From Scylla paramamosain (taxonomy: Eukaryota > Arthropoda > Malacostraca > Decapoda > Portunidae), in NCBI RefSeq assembly GCF_035594125.1, contig NC_087163.1, positions 12,372,001 through 12,436,000 on the forward strand: 64,000 nucleotides of DNA, in the 5' to 3' direction. The first letter of the stretch is position 1, and the number at the start of each line of letters is the position of its first letter. A model generated the notes under the pieces. The model was not told where the DNA came from. It made no database searches and was given only the letters and a program-made list of their open reading frames with translations. This document shows positions 37,422-50,437 of this stretch, one piece after another. Both the position numbers and the translations under genes were made by a program.

Positions 37422-38240
37422 TCTGTTTCTCAGTTAAAAGTGTTATTCATGCATTTCAGCATTTTAGTATGTAAGAAACTTCTCTATATACACACTATAT
37501 AAAACACTCATTATACACGTTTCTCGTAACGTTCTTTTGTTTCCCAATATAGAGTGCTTTCCATCCTTTTTCGCATTTTTTCTAGGAAACAAGCTGAAAA
37601 AAAAGCTCAAAATATATCTTTTTGGTTATGTTATTCTATTTCTTCATATTGGTTGGTTTGCATCCGTTTTAGCGTTTTTCTTCGTAAATCACTGAAAAGA
37701 CACGTTTTTAGTAATATTGCTGAAATTGCTGAAAAACACTCAAAAGACAGATTTCTGGTAAAGTCTTGTAATTTCCCCATATAGGTGGCTTTGCATGCAC
37801 TTCTGGGTTTGGTACATAATTCCGGAAAAAAACTAAATTTTTTTTTATATGTCCTTTTGTTTCACAGACATAGGGTTCTTTGCATGTATTTAAGCGTTTT
37901 TATGGGTAACATGAGAAATAACATTCAAAATACATGTTTTTGGTAATGTTATTCTGTTTCTCCATAAAGGGTGTTTTGCATGCGTTTTAGCGTTTTGGTA
38001 TGTAAGGAGTTAAACACACTTAAAGGCAATTTCTTCGTAAAAGTTAGTTTTATTCCTATATAATGTGATTATTCTGTTTTTTTAGTGCTTTGTTGCATAT
38101 CACGCTCAAAAACACTCAAAAGACACTTTTCTGATAATGTCATTTTTTTCCCACATAAAGCTAGTTTTTGCATGTAATTTGGGATTTTCGTAACTAAGAA
38201 TGTGAAAATCACTCAAAATACACACATTTGGTAAGGTAGT
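37422..38240 (-). repeat. HOR unit, D-F fusion and truncated G (reverse)
   Basis: Mirror of 15278-16129 with the same D-to-F fusion (about 37850). In addition J has lost about 70 bp at about 37493 (TACACACTATATAAAACACTC), which the left copy keeps. Confidence 0.85.
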
Positions 38241-39331
38241 TCTGTTTCTCAATTAAAAGTGTTATTCACGAGTTTTAGCATTTTTGTATGTAAGAAACTT
38301 CTCTATATACACGAGTTTTTGCGTTTTTTGTCTTGTGGTTCTTGTGAAACTATAAAACAATCATTATACACGTTTCTATAAATGTCCTTTTCCTTCCCAA
38401 TATAGAGTGCTTTTACATCCATTTTCGCGTTTTTCGTAGGTAAAAAGCTCAAAAAGACTTTTTGGGAATGTCATTCTATTTCTTCATATTTGTTGCTTTG
38501 CATCCCTTTTAGCGTTTTTTCTACGTGAAAGACTGAAACGACACGTTTTCAGTAATTTTGTTTTGGATTCACATATTGACTGACTTCCATATTATTTATT
38601 GGTTTGGTGGCTAAAATGCTGAAAAACACTGAAAAGACAGGTTTCTGGTAAACTCGTTTAATTTCCTCATATAGGTGGCTTTGCATGTACTTTAGGGTTT
38701 GGTAAATAACAATCCAAAAAGAAAAACTAAAATTAACTTTTTTGATAATGTTCTTTTTTCCACATAAATTCCCTGAATTTTGGCAGAATTTTGGCATCTC
38801 GGTACTTATGAAAATCAATACAAATAAAAAATGCAATTTTTTATTTATTGATTCATTTTTTTTTTCTCTTTAAAGAGTGTTATTTGTGGGTTTTAACGTT
38901 TTGGTACTTAAGGAAATTAAAAACAGTCATAATACACGTTTCTCGTAATGTCCTTTCGTTTCCGAAAGATAGGTTTCTTTGCATGTATTTAAGCGTTTTT
39001 ATAGGTAACACGATCAAAAACACTTAGAACACATGTTTTTTGTAATGTTTTTCTGCTTCTCCATAAAGGAGTGTTTTGCATGCGTTTTAGCGTTTTGGTA
39101 TGTAAGGAGCTCAAAAACACATAATGTCAAGTTCTTGGTCAAAGTTGGTTTAATTCCCATGTAAAGTGATTGCCCTGCTTTTTAGTGCTTTATTGCCTAA
39201 CACGCTCAAAAACACTCAAAAGACACTTCTGGTAATGTCATTTTTTTACAACATAAATCTAGTTTTGCAGGGTATTTGGGATTTTGCTAAGAATGTGAAA
39301 AACACTGAAAATACACGCTTTTGGTAAGGTT
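38241..39331 (-). repeat. HOR unit, J-A (reverse)
   Basis: Complete, about 1.09 kb. F has the ATGAAAATCAATACAAATA variant, mirrored at 14715-14745. Confidence 0.85.
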
Positions 39332-40302
39332 TTTCTTTTTCTCAATAAATATTGTTATTCATGAGTTTGAGCATTTTGGTATCTAAGAAACTTCTTTATA
39401 TACACGAGTTTTTGCGATTTTTGCCTTGTGGTTCTTGTGAACAACAAGTTCTTTTACTTGAAAATAATAAGACACTCATACACGTTTCTCGTAATGTCCT
39501 TTTGTTTCCCAATAGGGAGTGGTTTGCATCCATTTTCACCGTTTTTGTAGGTAACAAGCTCAAAAACACTCAAAATATACCTTTTTGGTAATGTTATTCT
39601 ATTTTTTTTTTTCATATTGGTTGCTTTGCATCCGATTTAGCGTTTTTCTACGTAAAACACCGAAAAGACACGTTTTCAGTAATTTGTTATACATTCCCAT
39701 ATAAAGTGACTTCCATGTTATATATCGTTTTGGTGCCTAACATGCTGAAAAACACTCATAAGACAGTTTTCTGGCAAAGACGTTTGATTTCCCCATATAA
39801 GTGGTTTTGCATGCACTATAGTGTTTGCGATATAAGAGTAGAAGAAAAAAAAGCTAAAATTAACATTTTTGATAACGTTCTTATTTCACAAAATTTCATG
39901 AATTTTGCCCGAATTTTGGCATCTCGGTACCTGTCAAGATGAATAAGAAAGAAAAAAAATATCGTATTTTTTTATTTATTTATTTTTTTTCTCAATAGAG
40001 AGTTATTTGTGGCTTTTAGCTTTTTGGTTCTTAATGAATTTCAAAAACACTCATAATACACGTTTTTCGTAATGTCCTTTCGTTTCCCACAAATAGGGTT
40101 CTTAGCATGTATTTATGTGATTTATTGTGATTGCCTTTCTTTTTAGTGCTTTACTGCATATCACACTTAAAAACACTCAATAGACACCTTACTGAAAATG
40201 CCATTTTTTTTACCACATAAACCTGGTTTCGCAATGAATTTGGGGTTTGGGTAACTAAGAATGTGAAAAGCACTCAAAATACACGCATTTAGTAAGGTTG
40301 TT
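39332..40302 (-). repeat. HOR unit lacking C (reverse)
   Basis: D is joined directly to B at about 40118 (CATGTATTTATGTGATTTATTG), removing C (about 100 bp) that the mirror unit 13165-14216 retains. J carries a decayed copy of the GAACCACAAG inverted duplication (39430-39455). Confidence 0.85.
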
Positions 40303-41380
40303 CTGTTTTTCAATTAAGAGTGTTATTCATAAGTTTCAGCATTTTGGTATCTAGGAAACTTCCCCATATACACGAGTTTTTGCGTGTTTTGCCTTATTGT
40401 TATTTTAAACTATAAAACACTCATTACACACTTTTCTCGCAATGTCCCTTTCTTTCTCAATATAGAGTGCTTTGCATCAATTTTCGCGTTCTTTTTTTTT
40501 TAGGTAACAAGCTCAAAAACTCTCAAAATGTAACTTTTTGGTAATATTTTTCTATTTCTTGATATTGGTTGGTTTGCATCTGTTTTAGAGTTTTCTACGT
40601 AAAATACTGAGAATACACGTTTTAAGTAAGTTTGTTTTGAATTCCCATTTTGAGTGAGTTCATTATTATTTATCGTTTTGGTGTCTAAGATGCTGCAAAA
40701 CACTTAAAAGACAATTTTCTGGTAAAGTCATTCAATTTCCTAATATAGGAGGCTTTGCATGCTCTTTAGGGTTTGGTACATAACAGTCCGTAAAAAAACA
40801 AAAAAACAACTTTTTTTATAATATTCATTTATCATATAATTGCCCTGAATTTTCCCAGAATTTTGTCATCTCGGTACCTATGAAGATGAATGACAAAAAT
40901 TTTTTATTTTTTTTTTTTTTTTTATTTATTTATTTATTTTTTCTAAAAAAAAGTGTTATTTTTGGGTTTTAGCTTTTTGATACTTGAGGAACTTAAAAAC
41001 ACTTTCGTTTCCCAAACATAAGGTTCTTTTTATGTATTTAAGCGTTTTTATAGATAACATGATCAAAAACACTCAATATACATGTTTTTGGTAATGTTTC
41101 TCCATAAAGTGTGTTTTGTAGGCGTTTTAGTGTTTTGCTATATAAGGAGCTCAAAAACACTTAGAGGCAAGTTCTTGGTAAAAATTGGTTTTATTCGAAT
41201 TTAATGTGATTCCCCTGCTTTTTAGTGCTTTATATCCTATCACGCTCAAAACACTCAAAAGACACTTTTCTGGTAATGTCATTTTTTCCCACATAAATCT
41301 GGTTTCGTATGCAATTTGGGGTTTTGGTAACTAAGAATGTGAAAAGCTCTCAAAATACACGCATTTAGTAAGGTTGTTCT
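40303..41380 (-). repeat. HOR unit, E shortened (reverse)
   Basis: E lacks about 35 bp at about 41000 (TTAAAAACACTTTCGTTTCC). The A/T tract at 40903-40948 includes 20 T. Mirror of 12048-13164. Confidence 0.85.
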
Positions 41381-41754
41381 GTTTCTCAATTAAGAGTTTT
41401 ATTCATGAGTTTCAGCATTTTAGTATCTAAGAAACTTAACCATAGATACAAGGTTTTGGTAATGTTATTCTGTTTATCCATAAAGTGTATTTTGCATGCG
41501 TGTTAGCAGTATTATATATAAGGAGCTCAAAACACTTAAAGGCAAGTTATTTGTAAAAAATGGTTTTATTCCAATGTAATGTGATTGCCCTACTTTTGAG
41601 TGCTTTATTACTAATCACGCTGAAAAACACTCAAAAGACGCTTTTCTGGTAAAGTCTTTTTTTTCCCACAAAGCAATTTTCGCATGTAATTTTTAGTTTT
41701 TGGTAACTAAGAATGTGAAAAGCTCTGAAAATACACGCATTTAGTAAGGTTGTT
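41381..41754 (-). repeat. Short HOR unit, J-C-B-A (reverse)
   Basis: 374 bp with a junction at about 41450 (CATAGATACAAGGTTTTGG). It is the counterpart of 11671-12047. Confidence 0.85.
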
Positions 41755-42869
41755 CTATTTCTCAATTAAGAGTGTTATTCATGAGTTTCAGCATTTTGGT
41801 GTCTAGGAAATCTCTCCATATACTCGAGTTTTTGCGTTGTTTGCTTTGTGGTTCTTTTGAACTATAAAACACTCATTATACACTTTTCTTGCAATGTCAT
41901 TTTCTTTCCCAATATAAAGTGCTTTGCCTCAATTTTAGCGTTTTTGTAGGTAAAGAGCTCAAAAACACTCAAAATATACCTTTTTGGTAACGTTTTTCTG
42001 TTTCTTGATATTGTTTGGTTTGCATCCGTTTTAATGTTTTTCTACGTAAAACACTGAGAAGACACGTTTTCAGTAACTTTGTTTTGGATTCCCATATAGA
42101 GTAGGTTCCTTATAATTTATCGTTTTGGTGCCTAACACGATAAAAAAAACACACAAAACACAGATTTCTGGTAAGGTCGTTTAATTTTCTCATATTGGAG
42201 GCTTTGCGTGCACTTTAGGGCTTCGTACATAAAAGTCCGAAAAAAAAGCTGAAATTAACTTTTTTGATAATATTTATTTATCACATAATTGCCCTGAATT
42301 TTCCCAGTATTTTGGCTTCCCGGTACCTATGAAGATGAATAACAAAAAAAAAAAAAAATCCTATTTATTTTATTTTTTTATTTTTTTATTTACTAAAAAA
42401 AGAGTGTTATTTGTGGATTTTAGCTTTTTGGTACTTAAGGAACTGATAAAACCACGTTATAATACTCGTTTCTCGTAATGTCCTTTTATTTCCCAAACAT
42501 AATGTTCTTTGCATGTACTTAAGCGTTTTTTTTAGATAAAATCATCAAAAACACTCAAAATACATGTTTTTGGTAATGTTATTCTGTTTCTCCATAAAGT
42601 TTGTTTTGCATGCGTTTTAGCTGTTTGGTATATAAGGGGTTAATAAACATTTAAAGGCAAATTCTTCGTAAAAGTTGGTTTTATTCCCATGTAATGTGAT
42701 TGTTCTGCTTTTTAGTGCTTTGTTGCATATCACGCTCAAAAACACTCAAAAGACACTTTTCTGGTAATGTCATTTTTTTTCCTACATGAAGCTAATTTCG
42801 CATATAATTTGGCATTTTCGTAACAAAGAATGTGAAAAACACTCAAAATACACAATTTGGTAAGGTAGT
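41755..42869 (-). repeat. HOR unit, J-A (reverse)
   Basis: Complete, about 1.11 kb. H is intact, unlike its mirror 10602-11670. It has an A run of 15 at 42344-42358. Confidence 0.85.
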
Positions 42870-43837
42870 TCTGTTTATCGATTAAAAGTGTTATTCATGC
42901 ATTTCATCATTTTGGCATGTAAAAATATCTCTATATACACGAGTTTTTGCGTTTATTGCCTTGTGGTTTTTTTAAAACTATAAAACACTCAATATAAACC
43001 TTTCTCGTAATGTCCTTTTGTTTCCTAATATAGAGTGCTTTACATCCATTTTTTCATTTTTTGTAGGTAACAAGCTCAAAAACACTCAAAATATATCTTT
43101 TTGGTAATGTTATTCTATTTCTTCATATAGGATGGTTTGCATCCGCTTTAGCGTTTTTCTACGTAAAACACTGAAAAGACACGTTTTTAGTAATTTTGTT
43201 TTGGATTCACATATTGACTGATTTTCATATTATTTATCGTATTGGTGACTAACATGCTGAAAACTCTGAAAAGACATGTTTCTGGTAAAGTTGTTAAACT
43301 TCCCTATATTGGTGGCTTTGCATACTCTTTAGGTTTTGGTACATAACAATAAGAAAAAAAAGCTATAATTAACTTTCATGATAATGTTCTTTTTTCCACA
43401 TAAATTCCCTGAATTTTGGCAGAATTTTGGCAATTTGGTACCTATGAAGATGAAAAAAAAATTCCCATTTTTTAAATTTTTATTTATTATTTATTTTTTT
43501 CTAAAAAGTGTTATTTGTTGGTTTTAGCTTTTTGGTACTAAAGGAACTTAAAAAAACACTCATAATACACGTTTCTCGTAATGTCCTTTTGTTTCCCAAA
43601 CATAAGGATCTTTACATGTATTTAAGCATTTTTATAGATAACATGATCAAAAACACTCAAAATACATGTATTTGGTAATGTTATTCTGTTTCTCCATAAA
43701 ATGTATTTTGCATGCGTTTTAGCGTTTTGGTATGTAAGGACCTCAAAAGCATTTAAAGGCAAGTTCTTGGTAAAATTTGGTTTTATTCCCATGTAATGTG
43801 ATTGCCCTGGCTTTTAGTGCTTTATTGCGTAACACGC
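42870..43837 (-). repeat. HOR unit, J-B (reverse)
   Basis: J to B, ending in B at CGTAACACGCTTTGGAAG, where the diverged block starts. Mirror of 9631-10601. In the left arm the block is instead followed by a different B monomer and 1.9 kb of extra HOR. Confidence 0.85.
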
Positions 43838-46017
43838 TTTGGAAGTTTTTAAATTTATAATATACCAAAGCGATAAAACATGCAAATCTCCTTTCCTGCA
43901 GAAATATAAAAACTTTACCAAAAACGAGCATTTTGGTCGATTTTTCAGCTTGTTTTGTACAAAAACGTCAAAATGCATACAAATTACCCTATATAAGAAA
44001 ACGAAAAGACATTAAGAGAAACCAGTATTATGATTTTTTTTTTTTTTTTAGCTTATTAGGTACCGAAACGATAAAACGCACGATTTGCCTTCTGTATGGA
44101 GAAAACGTGCATTTTAAGTGTATTTAGCTTTGTTAGGTATCAAAACGCCAAAATGCATGCAAAGCACCCGATATGGGGAAAGTAAACGACGTTTCCAGAA
44201 ATATGTCTTTTGAGAGTTTATGAGTGTGTTAGGCACAAAAAGCTCTTAAAAAGCATGGAAAGTGTCGTAAATGGGAAAACATTAAGTGTTTTGAGGTACT
44301 TACATACCAAACCGCTAAAACGGTTGCAAAACACTCTTTATGGAGAAACTCAACAGCTTTACCAAAAACATGCATTTTGAGAGATTTTGTGCCTGTTACA
44401 TACAAAAACGATAAAATACATGCAAATAACCCTAAAATGGGAAAAGAAAACATTAAAAGAAACGTATATTTTGAGTGGTATTGAGCTTCATAGGTACCAG
44501 AACACTAAAACGTATGAATAATACTCTATATGGAGAAACGGAACAAGATTAACCAACCCTTGTGTTTTAAGGCTTTTTTCACGTTATTAGGCGAAAATGC
44601 ATGCAAAGCATACTATATCGGGAAAGGAAACATTTCCAGAAACATGTCCTTTCACTGTTTATGAGCATGTTAGGTGCCAAGAAGCTAAAAACCAAGGAAA
44701 GCACCATATACGAGAAAACAAAATATTACAAAAACTTTTAATTTCAGTGCTTATGAGCTACTTACATACAAAAACACTTAAACGCATCCAAAACGCCTTG
44801 GAAAAACTGAATAACATTACCAAAAAAAGCGTGTATTTTCAGTGTTTTGAGCTTGTTACGTAAAAAAAAAAAGGTAACCAACGACATTATGAGAAACTTA
44901 TATAAAGAGCGTTTTTGAGCTTCTCAGATACCAAAACGCGAAAATGCATAAATAATACTCTCTTTAGAGAAAAACAACAATATTAGATATCAAAACGCTA
45001 AAAACCAACGAAAGCTCCCTATTTGGAAAAGCAAAACATTACCAAAAGCGTGTCTTTTGAGAGTTTTTACAGATACGTACGTACCAAAACGCTAAAATGC
45101 ATGCAAAGCACATTTTATGGAGAAACAGAATAACATTACCAGAAATATGCATTTTTCATTTTTTTTTATCTTACGTATAAAAAAAAGCAAAAATGCATGC
45201 AAAGTAACCTAAAAGGCGATACGAAAAGAAATAAAAAGACACTTCATTTATCAGTGTTTTTTATATTCTTAGGTAGCAAAATGCACAAACGCATGTATAA
45301 CATTATATATGAAGAAACAGAACATTACCGAAAACGAATATTTTGAGTGTTTTTTCACATTGTTACGTAACAAAAACGCCAAAATGCATGAAAATCACCC
45401 AATATCGATAAAATAAAGGATATTACGAGAAAGATGCCATTAGTGTTTTTCAGCGTCTTAGGTACCAAACGCAAAAACTATTTAGTACCACTGTATATGG
45501 AGAAACAGAACATTACCAAAAACGTTTATTTTGTGTTTTTCAAAATTTTATGTACCAAAACGTCAAAATGACTCCAGAGGACCATCTATGAGGAGATGAA
45601 ACGATATTTCCAGAAACATGTCTTTTGAGTGTCGATTGTTGTTGTTAGGTACCAAAGTTATAAAAAACATGGAAAGCTACCTATATGAAAGAACAAGTCA
45701 ACCAAAAATTTATCTTTTGGGTATTTTCAGCTATTTACATACCATAACACTGAGCTGTATGCAAAACACCTTTTATTACCATAAACATTTTTTTTTCTTT
45801 TTACATATAAAAAGAAACATAAATGCATGCAAAATACTTTGCATAAGGAAACGAAAAGACATTAGAAGAAACTTTTATAATAAGTGTTTTTTTTTTATTT
45901 CTTAGGTACCAAGACCTATTTGACGCATTGAAGAACAGTCTATATGGATAAGAGAACAAGATTACCAAAAATGTGCTTTTTGTTTCTTTGTCACATTGTT
46001 AGGTACGAAAACACTCT
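43838..46017 (+). repeat. Diverged monomeric satellite block, copy 2
   Basis: Reverse complement of 5542-7729 and nearly the same length (2180 against 2188 bp). Shared details include a long A or T run beside the GATAAAACGCACGATTTGCC segment and a deletion that leaves AGAAAACGTGCATTTTAAG. Flanking HORs are also inverted, so the block was copied with its surroundings. Confidence 0.9.
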
Positions 46018-46029
46018 CTAAAGAGTGTT
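46010..46029. other. Snap-back hairpin at orientation switch (mirror)
   Basis: AACACTCT (46010-46017), loop CTAA, AGAGTGTT (46022-46029). The stem is preserved although the loop differs from 5538-5541. Confidence 0.85.
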
Positions 46030-46469
46030 ATTTGTGGGTTTTAGCTTTCTCATACTTAACGAACTTAAAAAAAAAACTCATAATACACGTTTCTCGTAAC
46101 GTCCTTTCATTTTCGAAACATAGGGTTCTTTCCATGTATTTTACCTTTTTTTATAGGTAACATGATGAAAAACACTCAAAATACATGTTTTTTTGGTAAT
46201 ATTATTCTGTTTCTCCATAAAGCGTGTTTTGCATGCGTTTTAGCGTTTTGGTATGTAAGCTCAAAAACACAAGTTCTTGGTTAAACTTCGTTTTATTCCC
46301 ATGTAATGTGATTCCCGTGCCTTTTACTGCTTTATTGCCTATCACGCTCAAAAACTTTTTGGTAATGTCATTTTTTCCCTGATAAAGCTAGTTTCGCATG
46401 CAATTTAGGGTTTTGGTAACTAAGAATGTGAAAAGCACTCAAAATACACGCATTTGGTAAAGCTGTTCC
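46018..46469 (-). repeat. Truncated HOR unit, E-A (reverse)
   Basis: Mirror of 5084-5541 with the same private E variant (CTTTCTCATACTTAACG), the same D neighbour (GTAACGTCCTTTC) and the same shortened B (CAAAAACTTTTTGG). Confidence 0.85.
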
Positions 46470-47580
46470 GTATTCTTAATTAAGAGTGTTATTCCTGAGT
46501 TTCAGCATTTTTGTATCTAAGAAAATTCTTTATATACACGAGTTTTTTGCGTTTTTTGCCTTGTGATTCTTGTGAAACCATAAAACACTCATTATACACA
46601 TTTCACGTAATGTCCTTTTGTATCCAAATATAGAGTGCTTTCCATCCATTTTCGCATTTTTTTTAAGGTAATAAGATCAAAAACATTAAAAAATATACCT
46701 TTTTGGTAATATTATTCTATTTCTTCATATTCGTTGGTTTGCATCCTGTTTAGCGTTTTTCTACGTAAACGTAGAAAGACGTAAAACGTAAAAAGACACT
46801 TTTTTTCAGCAATTTTGTGATGGATTCCCATTTTGAGTGACTTCCATATTATTTATCGTTTTAGTGCCTAAAACACTCAAAAGACAGGTTTCTGGTAAAA
46901 TCGTTTAATTTCCCAATATAGGAGGCTTTGGATGCAGTTTAAGGTTTGGTACATAACAGTCTGAAAAAAAGATAAAATTAACTTTTTTTCATAATGTTCT
47001 TTTTTCACATAATTTCCCTGAATTTTTCCAGAATTTTGGCATTTCGGTACCTATTAAGATGAATAACAAAAAAAAAAATTCTATTTTTTTATTTATTTAT
47101 TTTTTTTCTCTATAAAGAGTGTTATTTGTTTGTGGGGTTTTAGCTTTTTGGTACTTGAGGAACTTAAAAACAATCATTATACACGTTTCTCGAAATGATC
47201 TTTCGTTTCTCAAACATAAGGTTCTTTGCATGTACTTAAGCGCTTTTATAGGTAACATGATCAAAAACACTCAAAATACATGTTTTTGGTAATGTTATGA
47301 TGTTTCTCCATATAGGGTGTTTTGCATGCTTTTTTTTAGCGTTTTGGTATATAAGGAGCTCAAAAACACTTAAAGGCAAGTTCTTGCTAAAAGTTGATTT
47401 TATTCCTATGCAATGTGAGTACCCTGCTTTTTTATTGCTAAAAAAAAACAAAACACTTAAAAGACATTTTTCTGGTATGTCATTTTTTTCCCGCATAAAG
47501 CTACTTTCACATGCAATTTGGGGTTTTGGTAACTAAGAATGTGAAAAACATTGAAAATACACGCATTTGGTAAGGTTGTT
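46470..47580 (-). repeat. HOR unit, J-A (reverse)
   Basis: Complete, about 1.11 kb. H contains a small local repeat at 46764-46790 (ACGTAAAC, ACGTAGAAAG, ACGTAAAACG). C has the CTTTTTTTTAGCG variant mirrored at 4223. Confidence 0.85.
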
Positions 47581-48225
47581 CTGTTTCTCAATTAAGAGTG
47601 TTATTCAGGAGTTTCAGCATTTTGGTATCTAAGAAACTTCTCTATATATACGAGTTTTTTGCGTTTTTTGCCTTGTGGTTCTTCAGAATATATAAAACAC
47701 TCATTATACACATTTCTCGTAATGTCCTTTTGTTAACTAATATAAAGAGCTTTGCATCCATTTTTGCGTTTTTTGTAAGAAAAGAGCTCAAAAACACTCA
47801 AAATGTACCTTTTTTGTAATGTTATTCTATTTCTTCATATTGCTTGGTTTGCATCCGTTTTAGCGTTTTTCTACGTAAAACACGGAAAATACACGTTTTC
47901 AGTAATTTTGTTTTGGATTCCCACATAGAATGACTTCCATATTATTTATTGTTTTGTTGACTAACATGCTGAAAAACACTCACAACACAGGTATCTCATG
48001 AAGTCGTTTAATTTCCTCATATAGTTAGCTTTGCATGTACTTTAGGGTTTGGTACATAACACTCCGAAAAAAAAGCTGAAATTAACTTTTTTGATAATGT
48101 TCTTTTTTTCACAAAATTTTCCTGAATTTTGCCAGAATTGTAGCATCTCGGTACCTATGAAGAAGAATAACAAAAAAAAAATCCTATTTTTTTATTTATT
48201 TTTTTTCTCTCTCTATAACGAGTTT
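47581..48225 (-). repeat. HOR fragment J-F, fused to next J (reverse)
   Basis: J, I, H, G and F are present. At about 48226 (CTCTCTCTATAACGAGTTTTTTTGCG) F runs into J of the next unit and E-A are lost. The mirror match to A1 ends near 47870, inside this unit. Confidence 0.8.
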
Positions 48226-48723
48226 TTTTGCGTTTTTTGCCTTGTGGTTTTTTTGAACTACAAAACATTCATTATACACTTTTCTAACAATGTCCCTTTC
48301 TTTCCCAATATAGAGTGCTTTGCATGAATTTTCGCGTTTTTTTGTAGGTAACAAGCTCAAAAACACTCAAAATATACCTTTTTGGTAATGTTTTTCTACT
48401 TCTTGAAGTTGGTTGGTTTGCATCCGTTTTAGCGTTTTTCTACGTAAAACACGGAAAAGACGTGTTTTCAGTAATTTTGTTTTGGATTCTCATATAGAAT
48501 GACTTCCTTATTATTTATTGTTTTGGTGAATAACATGCTGAACAACACTCAAAACACAGGTTTCTAGTAAAGTCGTTTAATTTCCTCATATAGTTGGCTT
48601 TGCATGCACTTTAAGGTTTGGTACAAAACAGTCCGAAAAAAAGCTAAAATTAACTTTTTTGATAATGTTCTTTTTTCACATAATTTCACTAAATTTTGCC
48701 AGAATTTTGGCATCTCGGTACCT
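48226..48723 (-). repeat. HOR fragment J-F, fused to next J (reverse)
   Basis: A second unit of the same truncated form, ending at about 48724 where GGTACCTA joins AGTTTTTGCGTTTTTTGCC. Relative to the left arm (34153-34775) this is a deletion of about 625 bp that removed E-A and part of F and J. Confidence 0.85.
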
Positions 48724-50437
48724 AAGTTTTTGCGTTTTTTGCCTTGTGGTTCTTGTGAAACTATAAAATACTCATTATACACGTTTCTCGTAATCTCCTT
48801 TTGTTTCCAAATATAGAGTGGATTGCATGCATTTTCGCGTTTTTTATAGGTAAGAAGCTCAAAAACACTCAAAATATACCTTTTTGGTAATGTTATTCTA
48901 TATATATATATAATGTCCTTTTGTTTCCAAATATAGAGAGATTTGCATCCATTTTCGCTCAAAAACACAAAAAATACCTATTTGGTAATATTATTCTATT
49001 TCATGATATTGGTTGATTTGCATTCTTTTTAGCGTTTTTCTACGTAAAACACTGAGAAGACACGTTTTCAGTAATTTTGTTTTGGATTCCCATACAGAGT
49101 GATTTCCATATTATTTATTGTTTTGGTGCCTAACATACTGAAAAAAAGGCAAAAGACAGGTTTCAGGTAAAGTCGTTTAATTTCCCAATATAGGTGGCTC
49201 TACATGCACTTTGGGGTTTGGTACATAAGGGTCTGAAAAAAAGCTAAAATTTACTTTTTTGATATTCTTTTTTCACATAATTTCCCTGAATTTTGCCAGA
49301 ATTTTGGCATCTCGATACCTATGAAGATTAATAACAAAAAAAAAAATAAAAAAATGCTATTTTTTTCATTTATTTATTTTTTCTCTATATAGAGTGTTAT
49401 TTGTGGGTTTAAGCTTTTTGGTACATAAGGAACGTAAAAACACTCATAATACTAGTTTCTCGTAATGTCCTTTTGTTTCCTAAAGATAAGATTCTTAACA
49501 TGTATCTAAGCGTTTTTTTATTTAATCTTTTATTTATCTTTATGTATTTAAGGTAACATGATCAAAAACACTCAAAATATACCTTTTTGGTAATGTTCTA
49601 TTTCTTCATATTGGTTGGTTTAAAACTGTTTTAGCGTTTTTCTACGTAAAACACAGAAAAGACACGTTTTCAGTAATTTTGTTTTGGATTCCCATATAGA
49701 GTGACTTCTATGTTATTTATCGTTTTGATGCCTAACATGCTGAAAAACACTCAAAAGACAGGTTTCTTGTAAAGTCGTTTAATTTCCCCATATAGGTGGC
49801 TTTGCATACACTTTAGGGTTTGGTACATAACAGTCCGAAAAAAAGCTAAAATTAACCTCTTTCATAATATTCTTTTTTCACGTAATTTTCATGAATTTTG
49901 CCAGAATTTTGGCATCTCAGTGCCTATGAGGATCAATAAAAAAAATGCTATTTTTTTTTTTTCTCTATAAAGAATGTTATTTATGGGTTTTAGCTTTTTG
50001 GTACTTAAGGAACTTATAAACACTCATAATACACATTCCTCGTAATGTCCTTTTATTCCCAAACATAGGGTTCTTTGCATGTATTTGGTAAGGTTTATTG
50101 GTAACAAGCTCAAAAACACTCAAAATACATGTTTTTGATAATGTTATTCTGTTTTTCCATAAAGGGTGTTTTGTATGGGTTTTAGCGTTTTGGTGTGTAA
50201 CAAGCTCAAAAAAACTTAAAGGCAAGTTCTTGGTAAAAGTTGGTTATATTCCCATGTAATGTGATTGCCCTGCTTTTTAGTGCTTAATTGCCTAACACGC
50301 TGAAAAAACAATAAAAAGACACTTTTCTAGTAATTTCATTTTTTTTCCACAGTTTCGCATGTAATTTGGGGTTGGACTACTAAGAATGTGAAAAAAAAAC
50401 ACTCAAAATACTCGTACACTCATTTCCTAAAATTGTT
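48724..50437 (-). repeat. Compound HOR with D-to-I fusion (reverse)
   Basis: J and I with the (TA)7 tract, then H-D, a D-to-I fusion at about 49566, and H-A. Near 49510-49545 a stretch (TTTATTTAATCTTTTATTTATC) is inserted in D with no counterpart in the left copy. D near 50090 is also altered (GTATTTGGTAAGGTTTATTGG). Confidence 0.8.
48899..48912. repeat. (TA)7 tract, mirror of the (TA)60 site
   Basis: 14 bp of TA between GTTATTC and ATGTCCTTTTG. The flanks are the reverse complement of those at 33787-33906. Confidence 0.95.

Larger units (their letters stand above)
37200..47870 (-). repeat. Right arm of inverted repeat A (A2')
   Basis: Reverse complement of about 3700-16350. Anchor pairs: 37718 with 15790, 38810 with 14735, 41381-41754 with 11671-12047, 43140 with 10345, the diverged block 43838-46017 with 5542-7729, and 47325 with 4240. 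It is about 1.9 kb shorter than the left arm because bases equivalent to 7735-9645 are absent at about 43833. Confidence 0.8.

Noticed and set aside
48564..48968. 134-codon minus-strand frame
   Set aside because: It spans a deletion junction at 48724 and the TA tract, so it is a by-product of rearrangement.
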